The notes below the pieces were generated by a model that saw nothing but the letters and a program-made list of their open reading frames with translations, ran no database searches and was not told the DNA's origin. Position numbers and translations under genes: made by a program. From contig JAKAPL010000002.1 of the NCBI GenBank assembly GCA_021807105.1, forward strand, positions 1 through 48,514: a DNA stretch of 48,514 bases, in the 5' to 3' direction. Positions 27,214 through 38,300 of this stretch are shown here, in pieces. Within the stretch, counting starts at the first letter, position 1, and every line of letters starts with the position of its first letter. Origin of the DNA: Myxococcales bacterium. GTDB taxonomy: Bacteria > Myxococcota > Myxococcia > Myxococcales > JAKAPL01.

Positions 27214-30200
27214 TGGACGATCTCCGGGTTGTCCGAGAACGAGGCGAAGAGCCGATCGACGAGCGGTTCCATCGGGATCCCGCGCATCTCTCCGACCTTG
27301 AAGAGGCCCGCGAGCCCGCCGAACCGGACGGCGGCGTCGGCGAAGCCGTGGTCGAAGACGAGCCGGACGTGATCCGGGTAGCCGAGGGCGAGATCCCGCC
27401 GCAGGCGGTTCGCCGCGGCGTTGGTCCGGTGCGGATCGGCGAGGTCCAGGAGGTCAAGCAGGTGGCGGCGGCCGATCTTGAGGATCTCCGCGTGGCCGTC
27501 CACGCTCCGATCGCGTCCGGAGACGACGACGGCGGCGTTGCCGTCGAACGGCTCTCCATGGGACGACTGGACGCCGTTCGCGCGCACGTGGAGCCGGAGC
27601 GTCGAGCTGCGCCCCTCCCAGTCGAGCGTGCACTCCCCGGCGATTCGCCCCCCGCGCACGCCCAGCTCCATCTGGCTCATCGAGACGATGTTCTGCGCGA
27701 TCCGGAGGTTACCCGCGATCGGAGCGATCGAAACTTCGGGGGTGACGAGGCCGCGGGCGGAGACGAAGCTGCGGCGGTGGAGGAGCGGCTGCTGGTCGGG
27801 GAACCGGAGGTACGGATCCGCGTCGCCGCGCAGCCACTGGACGCCGCCCTCGCCGGCCGAGAAGTCGGCGTTCACCGGGACCTCGCCGTCGAGCGTGTCG
27901 ACGCGGATGCCGCGGCCCGGCAGGGAGAGGCTGACACCCGCCAGCCGGACGTCGGCCGCGGTATGGAACAGGAGCAGATCCGGGGAGGCGACGCGGAACG
28001 TGACGGAGGCGGTGCCCTCGCCGCTCGCGACCTCCGGGGTGTTGGAGAACCGCGACAGGTCCTGCCGGATCTCCCCGCGGAGGGCGAGCTTCTTCTGGAC
28101 CGCCCCGAGCATCAACCCCCCCGAGAGCTCCAGGGAGGTCCCCCCGGCGCCGTTCTCGAGGGACAGGCGCGACAGCCGGACCGTTCGATCGCGATCGATC
28201 TGTGCCGCGAGGCCGACGGTCACCTCCCCGATCGGGTACTCGGGGACGGCCCGCTGCCGCACGGTCCGAACGGCCAGGTGGTCGATCAGGTCGAGGGTCC
28301 CGCCGCCGTCTTCGCTCGCCTCGATCCGGTCGACGATGGACCGGAGGTCGGCGCTTCGCGCTCCCAGCGAGACGTGGGCGGTGTCCGCGGTCAGGCTCCC
28401 ATCGACGCGGCGCCGGCTCCCGTCCCCCTGGAAGCGGCCGGAGAAGGAGAGCGCGGGGAGGCGGGCCTCCGCGTCCCCGGACGAAAAGTGGAGCCCCGTC
28501 AGGCGCGCGTCGAGCGTCCCCTCGATGGCGGGCGCGGGCGCCTCCGACAGGCGCGGGAGGCCCCGCGCGCCGAACCCGGCGAGGATGCCGCGAACGAGCC
28601 CGCGGCTCGACAGCGACAGGTCGAGCGGTCCGAGATCGATGGCCGGCGTCGTGGGAGCGAGGGAGGCGAGCCGCGAGAGGTGTACGCTCCCGTCATACGA
28701 GAGCGCCCGGCGGGCCCGATCGACGCCGAGCGTCGCGTCGAGGCTCGCGACGGGCCACCTCCCTCCCGATGAGCGCATCCGGGCCTGCAGGCCCGGCTTG
28801 CCTGCGTCGAAGGTGATCTCGGCCTGGATTCGGCCGTCGGCTGGCCGGGCCGTCCCGACCGCGAGCTGGCGCAGTCGCAGATCGAGGCGCGCCTCCTGGC
28901 GCTGCGCCGTTCCGTCCGAAACGAGGGCCAGATCGAGCGCGCGCGCGGCGACCGCGGGGCCCGCGCCCGCGAGGGCCGGCCGATCGACGTGCAGCTCCGT
29001 TCGCTGCCGTAGGCGAGGGGGGCCGGCCGCGAGCCCCTCGACCCGTCCGGCGCTGGTGAGCGAGAACCCCATCCGTTCCCACGGCACGGAGAGCGCCGCG
29101 GGCTGGAAGGCGCGGGCCGCGGCGAGGCTTGCCGCCGATGCCGACAGGGTGAAGTCCAGGTCGTCGGCCCCTTTCCCGGCGCCGAACGCGGCGTGGAAGG
29201 GTCCGGCGGTCAGGTCCGCGTGGAGCTCGCCGCGGCTCGCGGCCGGATGGGCGAGCACGGGCTCGACCTTCGCGAGCGTGAGGCTCAGGCGCACCGGCCC
29301 ATCCAGGAGCGCCGGGTGGCGTTCACGCTCGGGCCCTACGGCAGGTCGGGGTGGGGCGGCGAGGGCTTCCCCCCCGCGGCGGCCGGCGAGGCCCCGTCCT
29401 GCCTCGGCGCGCACGGTCAGGCGCGAGAGCTGCAGCGTCCCTCCGGCGGCGAGCGGCCCGCGCCCCGGGGAGGTCGCGGTCAGGTCGACCCGCGCTTCCT
29501 TCCCCATGACGCGGAGCGCCCCCGTATCGAGGTCGAGCCCGGCCGCCTTCACGGACAGCCGGATCGTCGCCGGAGAGGAGAGGGGCGCGCCCGGATCGAA
29601 CCGGGCCGGATCCAGCCGCAGCACGAGGCCGTCGGCCGTGGCCTTCCGGCCTGGCGCGTCCAGCCGCAGCCGTTCGAGATCGAGCGATCCGACGACCGTC
29701 AGCTTCCCGGCGTCCGGGGTGGCCCGCAGCGACCAGCGCGCGCCGCGCGCCGAGAGTGCGCCGGCCGCGACCGCGTCGAGTGCTCCGCTCGCCTCGACCG
29801 CGCCGCCCGGGCCGAGCCGAGGCAGCGGCCCGAGCACGAGGTCGCGAAGTTCGCCGTGGAGCCGGCCGCGCAGCGGCCCTGGGTCGAAGCCGATCGCCTT
29901 CGCGACGGCCGCGACCGGCGCGAGGTCCGCGTCGAGGGCGGCGGCCACGACCGTCGCGGGCGCGTCCGGTGCATCCGGGAGATCGAGGCGGGCGGTCCCC
30001 CGCGCGGCGCCGCCCGCGAGGGCGACGCGCGTGAGGTCGATCTCGGTCCGCCCCCGGGCCGGCTCGAAGCGGCTGCTCGCGGAGAGGGCGAGCAGGCGAT
30101 CGCGCGTTACGCCCGGGACGAAGAGCCCCTGAATCAACCCCATCCCATCGCCGGACGGCCGATCCGGGCCCACCGGCTTCCGGGGCCCCATCGAAGATGG

Positions 30201-31103
30201 GGATGCGTCGACTGCGGCATGCTCCGGTGGGTAGGCCTCGTTGCCGCGCCTCGCATCGACGACCCGTCTCGACGGCCCGGCTCGGTCCGGGGATGGATTC
30301 GCAAGCTCGAGGCTCTGCCGGAGCGAGGAGACCTCGAGGCTCAAGTCCGCCGCGCCGGGATCGATCGAAGCCGAGAGCTCGACCTGGGCCCGAGCCTCGA
30401 ACGTGGGCCTGTCCGGCCGCGCTCGTCGCACCACGACGTCATTCGGCGCGGCCGTGTGCAGCGCGAGCCCCCAGCCCGCCGTCCCCCGCTCGGCCCGCAC
30501 ATGGAGCGGGGGCAGCTCCAGGACGGTCCGGTCGCTCGGCGCGCCATCCCGCAGCCGGACGAGCGTCACCGTCGCGCCCGCGAGGTCGACGGTCCGCGCG
30601 GGGGGCGTCCGCGCGAGCCAGCGGGCGGGTTGCGAGGAGAGCGGCGGCGCCGGAGCCGGGGGGCCGGCCGCGGGCGGCGCGAGCGCGGAGAGCGAATCTC
30701 CGTGCGCGTCCTCGACGACGGTCACGGCCACGTCCCGCATGAGGATCCGCTCGATCGGCGGCCCTCCGCCGCGCAGGGACGCCCACGACCAGTCGATCTC
30801 GACGAGCCCGGCGCGCAGGAGATCCGGCTCGGTCGCCCGGAAGGTGGGCGGCGACCGGACGGCGAGCCCCTCGACGCGCAGGCCCGATGCGAGGGCGAGC
30901 CGGAGCGAGCGCCAGTCGAGGTCGACGCCGGCGGCCCGATGGACGAACGACGCGATTTGGCGCCGCGCCCAGGAGGTTTCGAGCAGGCGGGCGGCGAGGA
31001 TCACGGCCACGATCGAGAGCATCGGCAGGGCCGCGGCCACCGCGGTCACGATCCACGGCCATCGCCGGCGCCTGCCGCCGGTCTCTCGTCCTCGGGTGCC
31101 CAC
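27210..31103 (-). CDS. YdbH-like AsmA-family protein
   Basis: A very large (1,297-residue) inner-membrane-anchored protein with one N-terminal TM segment (about 17-42, WIVTAVAAALPMLSIVAVILAARLL), then repeated beta-rich AsmA-type stretches with the pattern L-L-R-A-D-G-L-L. The C-terminus (HVRLVFDHGFADAAVRFGGLAGLFKVGEMRGIPMEPLVDRLF) fits the end of YdbH proteins. AsmA-like proteins form a hydrophobic groove between the two membranes and move phospholipids outward; YdbH is one of three partly redundant ones with TamB and YhdP in E. coli. The YdbL-like lipoprotein overlaps its end. A low-complexity stretch (residues about 265-330) contains an interspersed repeat (30268-30302). Confidence 0.82.
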   Translation of the reverse strand: MGTRGRETGGRRRRWPWIVTAVAAALPMLSIVAVILAARLLETSWARRQIASFVHRAAGVDLDWRSLRLALASGLRVEGLAVRSPPTFRATEPDLLRAGLVEIDWSWASLRGGGPPIERILMRDVAVTVVEDAHGDSLSALAPPAAGPPAPAPPLSSQPARWLARTPPARTVDLAGATVTLVRLRDGAPSDRTVLELPPLHVRAERGTAGWGLALHTAAPNDVVVRRARPDRPTFEARAQVELSASIDPGAADLSLEVSSLRQSLELANPSPDRAGPSRRVVDARRGNEAYPPEHAAVDASPSSMGPRKPVGPDRPSGDGMGLIQGLFVPGVTRDRLLALSASSRFEPARGRTEIDLTRVALAGGAARGTARLDLPDAPDAPATVVAAALDADLAPVAAVAKAIGFDPGPLRGRLHGELRDLVLGPLPRLGPGGAVEASGALDAVAAGALSARGARWSLRATPDAGKLTVVGSLDLERLRLDAPGRKATADGLVLRLDPARFDPGAPLSSPATIRLSVKAAGLDLDTGALRVMGKEARVDLTATSPGRGPLAAGGTLQLSRLTVRAEAGRGLAGRRGGEALAAPPRPAVGPERERHPALLDGPVRLSLTLAKVEPVLAHPAASRGELHADLTAGPFHAAFGAGKGADDLDFTLSASAASLAAARAFQPAALSVPWERMGFSLTSAGRVEGLAAGPPRLRQRTELHVDRPALAGAGPAVAARALDLALVSDGTAQRQEARLDLRLRQLAVGTARPADGRIQAEITFDAGKPGLQARMRSSGGRWPVASLDATLGVDRARRALSYDGSVHLSRLASLAPTTPAIDLGPLDLSLSSRGLVRGILAGFGARGLPRLSEAPAPAIEGTLDARLTGLHFSSGDAEARLPALSFSGRFQGDGSRRRVDGSLTADTAHVSLGARSADLRSIVDRIEASEDGGGTLDLIDHLAVRTVRQRAVPEYPIGEVTVGLAAQIDRDRTVRLSRLSLENGAGGTSLELSGGLMLGAVQKKLALRGEIRQDLSRFSNTPEVASGEGTASVTFRVASPDLLLFHTAADVRLAGVSLSLPGRGIRVDTLDGEVPVNADFSAGEGGVQWLRGDADPYLRFPDQQPLLHRRSFVSARGLVTPEVSIAPIAGNLRIAQNIVSMSQMELGVRGGRIAGECTLDWEGRSSTLRLHVRANGVQSSHGEPFDGNAAVVVSGRDRSVDGHAEILKIGRRHLLDLLDLADPHRTNAAANRLRRDLALGYPDHVRLVFDHGFADAAVRFGGLAGLFKVGEMRGIPMEPLVDRLFASFSDNPEIVQ
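30268..30302 (-). repeat. 35-bp interspersed repeat inside the ydbH-like gene
   Basis: The reverse complement of this stretch matches 35108-35142 at about 30 of 35 positions, with an unbroken shared core CCCCGGACCGAGCC followed by GGCCGTCGAG. Here it is translated in frame as a Pro/Asp/Arg-rich loop; the other copy is noncoding, just past eno. Confidence 0.65.
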
Positions 31104-31164
31104 CGGCTCCGAGATTCTAACCCCCCGCGCTCCGCGTCAACGGCCGGGGTAGAATCGGGGCCCC

Positions 31165-31908
31165 ATGCCCACCCTTTCCGTCGCCATCGTCGCTTGCGAC
31201 GAGGAGCGCGACCTGCCGCGCTGCCTCGATTCGGTCCGGTTCGCCGACGAGCGGATCGTGGTCGACTCCGGCAGCCGCGACCGGACGCGGGAGGTGGCCG
31301 CGGCGGCGGGGGCGCGCCTCGTCGACCAGCCCTGGCTCGGCTATGGCGCGCAGAAGGCGTTCGCGTTCGCGCAGGCGACGGGCGACTGGATCCTGAGCCT
31401 GGACGCCGACGAGGCGCTCTCGCCGGACCTCGCCGCCGCCATCCCCGAGGCCATCTCCCGTGCCCGCGGCGACGGCTTCCGGCTCCGCTTTCGCTCCCGG
31501 ATGTTCGGCCGCACGCTCCGCTTCGGCGGCTTCGGCCATGAATCGCACCTGCGCCTCTTCCGGCGCGGCCGGGCCCGCGGCGACGGGCGGGCGATCCACG
31601 AAGGCATCACGGTGGACGGCCCCGTCGCGACCCTCCCCGGCCACGTGCTCCACGAACCCTACGCGACCCTCTCCGAGTACCTCGTGAAGCTCGAACGGTA
31701 CAGCACGCTCGCCGCGCGGGAGCGCCGGGCCGCCGGCCGCCGCTTCTCCCCGCTCGCGGCGGCCCGCCTGCCGTGGGGGTTCTTCCGGCGCTACGTGCTC
31801 TGGCTCGGCCTCCTCGACGGGTACGCGGGCTACCTGGCCGCCTCGCTCGGCGCGCTCTCGGACTTCCTGAAGGACGCGAAGCTCCAGGAGCTCGAACGGG
31901 TCGGGTAG
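31165..31908 (+). CDS. GT2 glycosyltransferase (WaaE/KdtX-like)
   Basis: Family 2 glycosyltransferase of 247 residues, similar to LPS-core WaaE-type glucosyltransferases. LSVAIVACDEERDLPRCLDSV is the nucleotide-binding start, DERIVVDSGSRDRT contains the first conserved Asp, and SLDADEAL is the DxD metal/sugar-nucleotide motif. Later, HESHLRLFRRG and AIHEGITVDG are typical of this branch, as is a hydrophobic C-terminal patch (RYVLWLGLLDGYAGYLAASLGAL) that should sit on the inner membrane. It probably adds a sugar to lipopolysaccharide core on the cytoplasmic face. It is divergent from the ydbH-like gene with only 61 bp between them. Confidence 0.88.
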   Translation: MPTLSVAIVACDEERDLPRCLDSVRFADERIVVDSGSRDRTREVAAAAGARLVDQPWLGYGAQKAFAFAQATGDWILSLDADEALSPDLAAAIPEAISRARGDGFRLRFRSRMFGRTLRFGGFGHESHLRLFRRGRARGDGRAIHEGITVDGPVATLPGHVLHEPYATLSEYLVKLERYSTLAARERRAAGRRFSPLAAARLPWGFFRRYVLWLGLLDGYAGYLAASLGALSDFLKDAKLQELERVG

Positions 31909-31929
31909 ACCCATCGACCCCGCGCGGGT

Positions 31930-32361
31930 TCACCGCGCGGGTCTGAGGTTCGTCTCGATCCACTTCACGACGTCGGTCGTCGGGGTGCCGGGGGTGAAGA
32001 TCTCGGCCACGCCGCGAGCCTTCAGGCGCGTGATGTCCTCCTCCGGGATGATGCCGCCGCCGAAGACCGTCACGTCCGCCGCCCCGCGGGCGCGCAGCAG
32101 GTCGACGACCGCGGGGAAGAGGGTGAGGTGCGCGCCGGAGAGGATCGACAGGCCGACCGCGTCCACGTCCTCCTGCAGGGCGGCGGCGACGATCATCTCG
32201 GGCGTCTGGTGCAGGCCGGTATAGATGACCTCGTAGCCCGCGTCGCGCAGGGCGCGGGCGATGATCTTCACCCCGCGGTCGTGGCCGTCGAGGCCGGCCT
32301 TGGCGACCAGGATGCGGAGCTTGCGGCGGGGTTCGTTCTCGGTGGCGGCCTTCTCGTCCAT
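31930..32361 (-). CDS. Cobalamin-binding domain protein (mutase small subunit-like)
   Basis: A 143-residue B12-binding domain as found at the C-terminus of methylmalonyl-CoA mutase. [30 protein letters not shown] contains the DxHxxG signature that provides the cobalt-ligating His. [20 protein letters not shown] and [12 protein letters not shown] complete the Rossmann-like fold. Free-standing domains of this kind pair with a separate catalytic subunit such as McmA1, IcmA or a related acyl-CoA mutase; none is in the window. It is convergent with the glycosyltransferase gene. Confidence 0.92.
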   Translation of the reverse strand: MDEKAATENEPRRKLRILVAKAGLDGHDRGVKIIARALRDAGYEVIYTGLHQTPEMIVAAALQEDVDAVGLSILSGAHLTLFPAVVDLLRARGAADVTVFGGGIIPEEDITRLKARGVAEIFTPGTPTTDVVKWIETNLRPAR

Positions 32362-32624
32362 GGCGGGGCGAGCTTACGCGCGCGGGGGCCCCGGGGACAA
32401 GCACCGCGTGCGACGGCTGAGATTCAGAGCAGAGGTCTCCGCTTCGCAGCTAGCTGGAATCGGACGCCGGCAGCCTCCCGTCCACGGCCCCCCAGCCCGA
32501 TCGCTAGGGTGGCTCATCCATAGCTGGAACGACGGGTCCTGCGGCTGGAAGGGCCGCTCATTCGGCTGCAAACGTGTTTCCTCACTGCGGGAGAGGAGAG
32601 TTGTCATCTCCCACCTCCTTCCGC

Positions 32625-32996
32625 GATGAGGTCGATCCGATCGTCGAAGAGGTCGACCGGATCGACGAAGAGGTCGACCGGATCGTCGATGAGGTCGATC
32701 GGATCGACGAAGAGGTCGACTTAATCGACGATGAGGTCGATCGGATCGACGATGAGGTCGACTTAATCGACGAAGAGGTCGACCTGATCGACGAAGAGGT
32801 CGATCGGATCGACGAAGAGGTCGACCTAATCGTCGATGAGGTCGACTTAATCGCCGATGAGGTCGACCAGATCGCCGATGAGGTCGACTTAATCGCCGAT
32901 GAGGTCGACTTAATCGCCGATCAGGTCGACCAGATCGTCGATGAGGTCGACTTAATCGACGATGAGGTCGACCTCATCGACGATCTGGTCGATCGG
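32625..32996. repeat. 21-bp tandem array, ~17.7 units, GTCGA-N5-TCGAC dyads
   Basis: About seventeen full units of 21 bp plus a partial one. Most units contain an interrupted dyad: GTCGA, five variable bases (CTTAA, CCGGA, CCAGA, CCTGA and similar), then TCGAC or a one-base variant. Variation is concentrated in the five-base centre and the last few positions. Read forward in one frame it gives an acidic E/D-E-V-D-x-I-x heptad pattern. There are no spacers, so it is not a CRISPR. Confidence 0.93.
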
Positions 32997-33237
32997 AGCG
33001 GAGGGAAGGTCGGCCCCAGGGAACGCGGTGACGGACAAGCGGATTCTCCAGCAAGGACGCGGAGATACCCGCGTGGATCCTGCATGCTGGGCAGGAGGTG
33101 ATCCGGCTGGAAGGATAGGCTCGCCGGCAGGGAGGCACCGATCCTCCGCCATGAACATGACTTCGGCGTCGATGAATGGAGCGCTCTTTGCGAGGGACGC
33201 GTGTTCATCGGGGCAGCGGTGAGGGGGAGCGGGGGTT

Positions 33238-33298
33238 CGCCGCCGTTTCGTGCCGGACGCGGTCGGCGTTGCGCCTCGCGTGATCGCCTCTGGCGTCG
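33238..33298 (+). repeat. Interspersed repeat, copy 2 of 2 in window
   Basis: Partner of 126-185. The first 18 bases and the last 18 bases are identical between copies; the centre differs. It is immediately followed by the double-hairpin repeat, which is absent after copy 1. Confidence 0.75.
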
Positions 33299-33311
33299 AG
33301 GGAATCGATAC

Positions 33312-33480
33312 GCGGCCAAGAGGCTCGGGGCCGCGCACCCTCTTCCGGACCGCCTGACGGCGGTCCTCTGGCAGGGGGAGCCCAGTTCCCCCCGCACCCC
33401 CCATCACACCACAGCCTCCGTAAGAGCATCCCGAAATCTTTGCGCGGCGAGAGCATTCTCGGAAGCAGTCGATCAGAGCG
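33312..33480. repeat. Double-hairpin repeat, copy 1
   Basis: Starts with GCGGCC...GGCCGC (33312-33334), then a perfect hairpin GACCGCC-TGAC-GGCGGTC (33348-33365), then about 110 bp ending with words such as AGCATC, GCGCGGCGAGAGCAT and GATCAGAGCG. The same order, with the same hairpins and similar trailing words, occurs at 40530-40690. Similarity between the hairpins and the tail is partial. Confidence 0.6.
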
Positions 33481-33529
33481 CACGGGCCGGCCATTTCCTG
33501 GATCGTGAGCGGGCGCGGGGAGCGCGTGA

Positions 33530-35101
<1,572 letters not shown>

Positions 35102-35107
35102 GAGCCC

Positions 35108-35142
35108 GTGAATTAACCCCCGGACCGAGCCAGGCCGTCGAG
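35108..35142 (+). repeat. 35-bp interspersed repeat after eno
   Basis: About 30 of 35 positions match the reverse complement of 30268-30302, with the core CCCCGGACCGAGCC. It begins seven bases past the eno stop codon. It could serve as part of a 3' structure but has no T run. Confidence 0.65.
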
Positions 35143-35377
35143 GGGAATGGCCTTCGCCCGAGAGGCGCGCCGGGGCGCTGCACCCGGCCTGGGGGAAATG
35201 GCGCACCCACCCTCACCCGGAGCCCCGCGCAGAATCCGCGTCCTCCCGCCTCGCGTGCGCTTCAAACGCGCGGTCTTGGAGCTTTGAGCCGGTAAATCAA
35301 GTGGTCAGCAGTCGCGGCACGAACGTTGCTAGTTACCAGGCTCGCGCCGGCACCCTGCCGCACGGAGGAGAGACACA

Positions 35378-38300
35378 ATGTCGAGGATGACGAAGAGTTG
35401 GGTCGGTTCCATCGTGGCGATTCTCTTTGCCGCCGGTTGTTCCGGCGCGGCCGGTCCGAAGGGGCCCGCCGGTCCCACGGGTCCCGCGGGGGTCGCGGGC
35501 GCTACGGGCGTGGCAGGGACCGACGGCACCGCGGGAGCCGCTGGCTCCGTCGGTCCCACCGGAGCGACGGGCGGCGCGGGGGCCGCGGCTCCGATGACCG
35601 GGACCGTCACCGTCCTGGTGGAGGAGGGGACGGGATCCCTCGACGCCGGAGCGGCCGGCCCGCTCGCGGGGGTCACGGTCACGGCGACGACGACCACGGG
35701 CGGCGCCATCACGATCGACGGCGGCACGACCGGCCTCACGACGACCGCGACCACCGGCGGCGACGGGGCGGCGACCCTGCTCCTGCCGACCGGATTCTTC
35801 GAGGTTTCGTTCTCGCTCGAGAACTACGCCCCGCCCGCGCCAGTCCTCGTCGGCGTCGATCCGCTCCAGACGGTGGCGGTCACGGCGGTCATGAACGAGG
35901 CCGCGAGCGCGAAGCCGGCGGTCACGCTGGTCGCCTCGCCGGCCGGTGAGATCGGGTACGGCAACACCACGCAGATCACCGCGACGGCGACGAGCCCGGT
36001 GGGGGCGGCCCTGACGTACTCCTGGAAGAACGCGACCGCCTTCGGACTCGGAACGGTGACCGGGTCCGGTACGACGGCCACCGTGACGCTGCCGACGATC
36101 GCCGCCGCCAACGCGCGGCAGCCCGATCCGACCGCGACGGGCTGGCAGCTCGGCGGCTTCGTCTCCGGCTACGCCATCCCGGCGCAATTCGGCGTGCTGC
36201 CGATCCTCTCCGACACGCAAGGGTCGACGACCGCCGCGGTCACGGTCAGCGATCCGTATGGCCAGTCCACGACGGCGACGATCACCGTCGCCGCGGCGAG
36301 CCCGCAGACGCCGACGATGAACCACGCGGTCGGCACCCGGGTCTACCTGAACGCGGGCGGCCCGCTCGCCAACGGCCAGAGCTGGAGCCTCACGGCGCCC
36401 GCGACCTCGAAGGTGACCGGCTTCGACAACGCCACCGCGCAGTTCCCGTCGTTCATCCCCGATGTTCCCGGCAAGTACGTCGCCACGCTCGGGACGGAGA
36501 GCCTCACGATCTACGCGAGCACCTGGGTCGGCTGCATCGACGGGTCGCAGACGACGCCGATCGGGGGCCTGGTCAACGCCTGGAACGGCTCGACGCCGGT
36601 GCCGTACGGGATCCAGGGGCTGTGCGCCGGCTGCCACATGGGCGACGGTGCGAACGCCATCGACGAGTTCACGCCCTGGATGGGGACGCGCCACGCCCTG
36701 AAGATGACCTACGGCATGGACGGGACGGCCGGCTTCGTCTCCGGCGAGGGCTGCCTCTCCTGCCACGGCGTCGGCTTCGATCCCGCGAACCAGGACCCCT
36801 CGGTGGCCGGCGGCCTCTCCTACGTCGCGGCCAACGACAACTGGGTCTACCCGGCGAAGCCGAACCCGACGGCCTGGGCGAACACCCCGGCGGCGGTGCA
36901 GCAGCTCTCGAACATCCAGTGCGAGAACTGCCACGGCCCGCAGGGCGGCGGGGGCGGGAACCTCTCGGCGGCCCACAAGCTCACCGACGTGGACGGCACC
37001 CCTCAGCCTTTCCAGTCGCCCCGGATCTCGTACGCGGCTGAGGACTGCGGCATCTGCCACGCCTCGAGCACGCACCACCACCACTACTCGGAGTGGGCGA
37101 CCCCCGACCCGACGCATCCCTCGGTGAGCTACAACGGCGGGATGGGGCACATGAACCTCGCCACCGCCCAGAAGGAGGGCATGACCAAGGTCGGCGGGCA
37201 GGACGCGCTCAACCCGAGTTGCGGCCGTTGCCACACCGCGCAGGGCTTCACCGAGTACGTGGACAACCTCCAGCAGGGCAACGTCGGACAACTCAGCCCG
37301 ACCCAGCAGGCCGCGGGCGTCATCAGCGTGAACACCGTCCAGCCCCAGACCTGCCAGAGCTGCCACGATCCGCACCAGGACGTGCTCGACGAGAACGGCG
37401 TCGACCAGTACCAACTCCGCGTCTGGGGCTCGGTGGGGCTCCTGCCCTCCGGGTTCGGCGTGGATGGGATGGGCGCGGGCGCGGTCTGTATCGTCTGCCA
37501 CAACAGCCGGAACGGCGCCTACGGAGCCGATCCGACCACGAACGCCACGGCGACCGCCTACCTGCACGAGGACACCGACCCCATCGGCAGCAACCCGACC
37601 GCAGGCCTCGGCCAGGCGAGCTTCAGCATGGGCGCGCCGCATGAGGCGAACCAGGGCGACGTGTTCGAGGGGCGTAACGCCTACTTCCTCGGCAACCAGA
37701 CGCCGATGATCTCTCCCCACTCGGCCGTCAAGGACACCTGCGTCGGCTGCCACATGGAGAACAACCCGCAGACGATGCTGGGCGAGGGCGGGCCGACGGT
37801 CGAGACCCACATCTTCTGGATCAGCGACCCGGAGGTGCCGACGCTCTGTTCGAGCTGTCACGCGAACGGGACGACGAACGTGGACGGGGCCTCGCTGCGG
37901 GCGGCGGTCAACGACGGCCTCGCCAGGATCGCGGGCGCGATGGGGGCGGCCGTCAAGGCGCGCATCAACGACGCGGCGGGGAGGTACATGGCCCCGACCG
38001 GTTACGGCGCCTGGACCGATACGGGGGTCGTCGTCCTCGGCAAGGTGACCGATCCGGTCTCCGGGGAGGCGAGCAGCGCGCCGATCACCATCAGCACGGC
38101 CACCAACGCGCTCGTCTCGACCCAGGTGGCGAGCATCAACTACATGGGCCTCACCCTGACGCTCACCTTCACGAGCGCCGTGACCGTCCCCGGCATCACC
38201 AATCCGGTCGCGAGCTTCAACGTGGCCCTCGGGTCGATCTTCGACGCGAGCGGGACGAACCCGATGTTCGCGCAGAACGGCAACCTGGCCAAGGCGGTCT

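Noticed and set aside
23135-27559. A 1,474-codon version of the PD40/helical-repeat protein
   Set aside because: The first 300 codons overlap the YdbL-like and YdbH-like genes in another frame, and the signal peptide begins only after 26620.
32574-33101. Acidic heptad coiled-coil protein gene
   Set aside because: No convincing start or ribosome site, repeated TTA codons foreign to this genome, and variation that follows a DNA dyad better than codons. I left it as an array but list the alternative in the findings.
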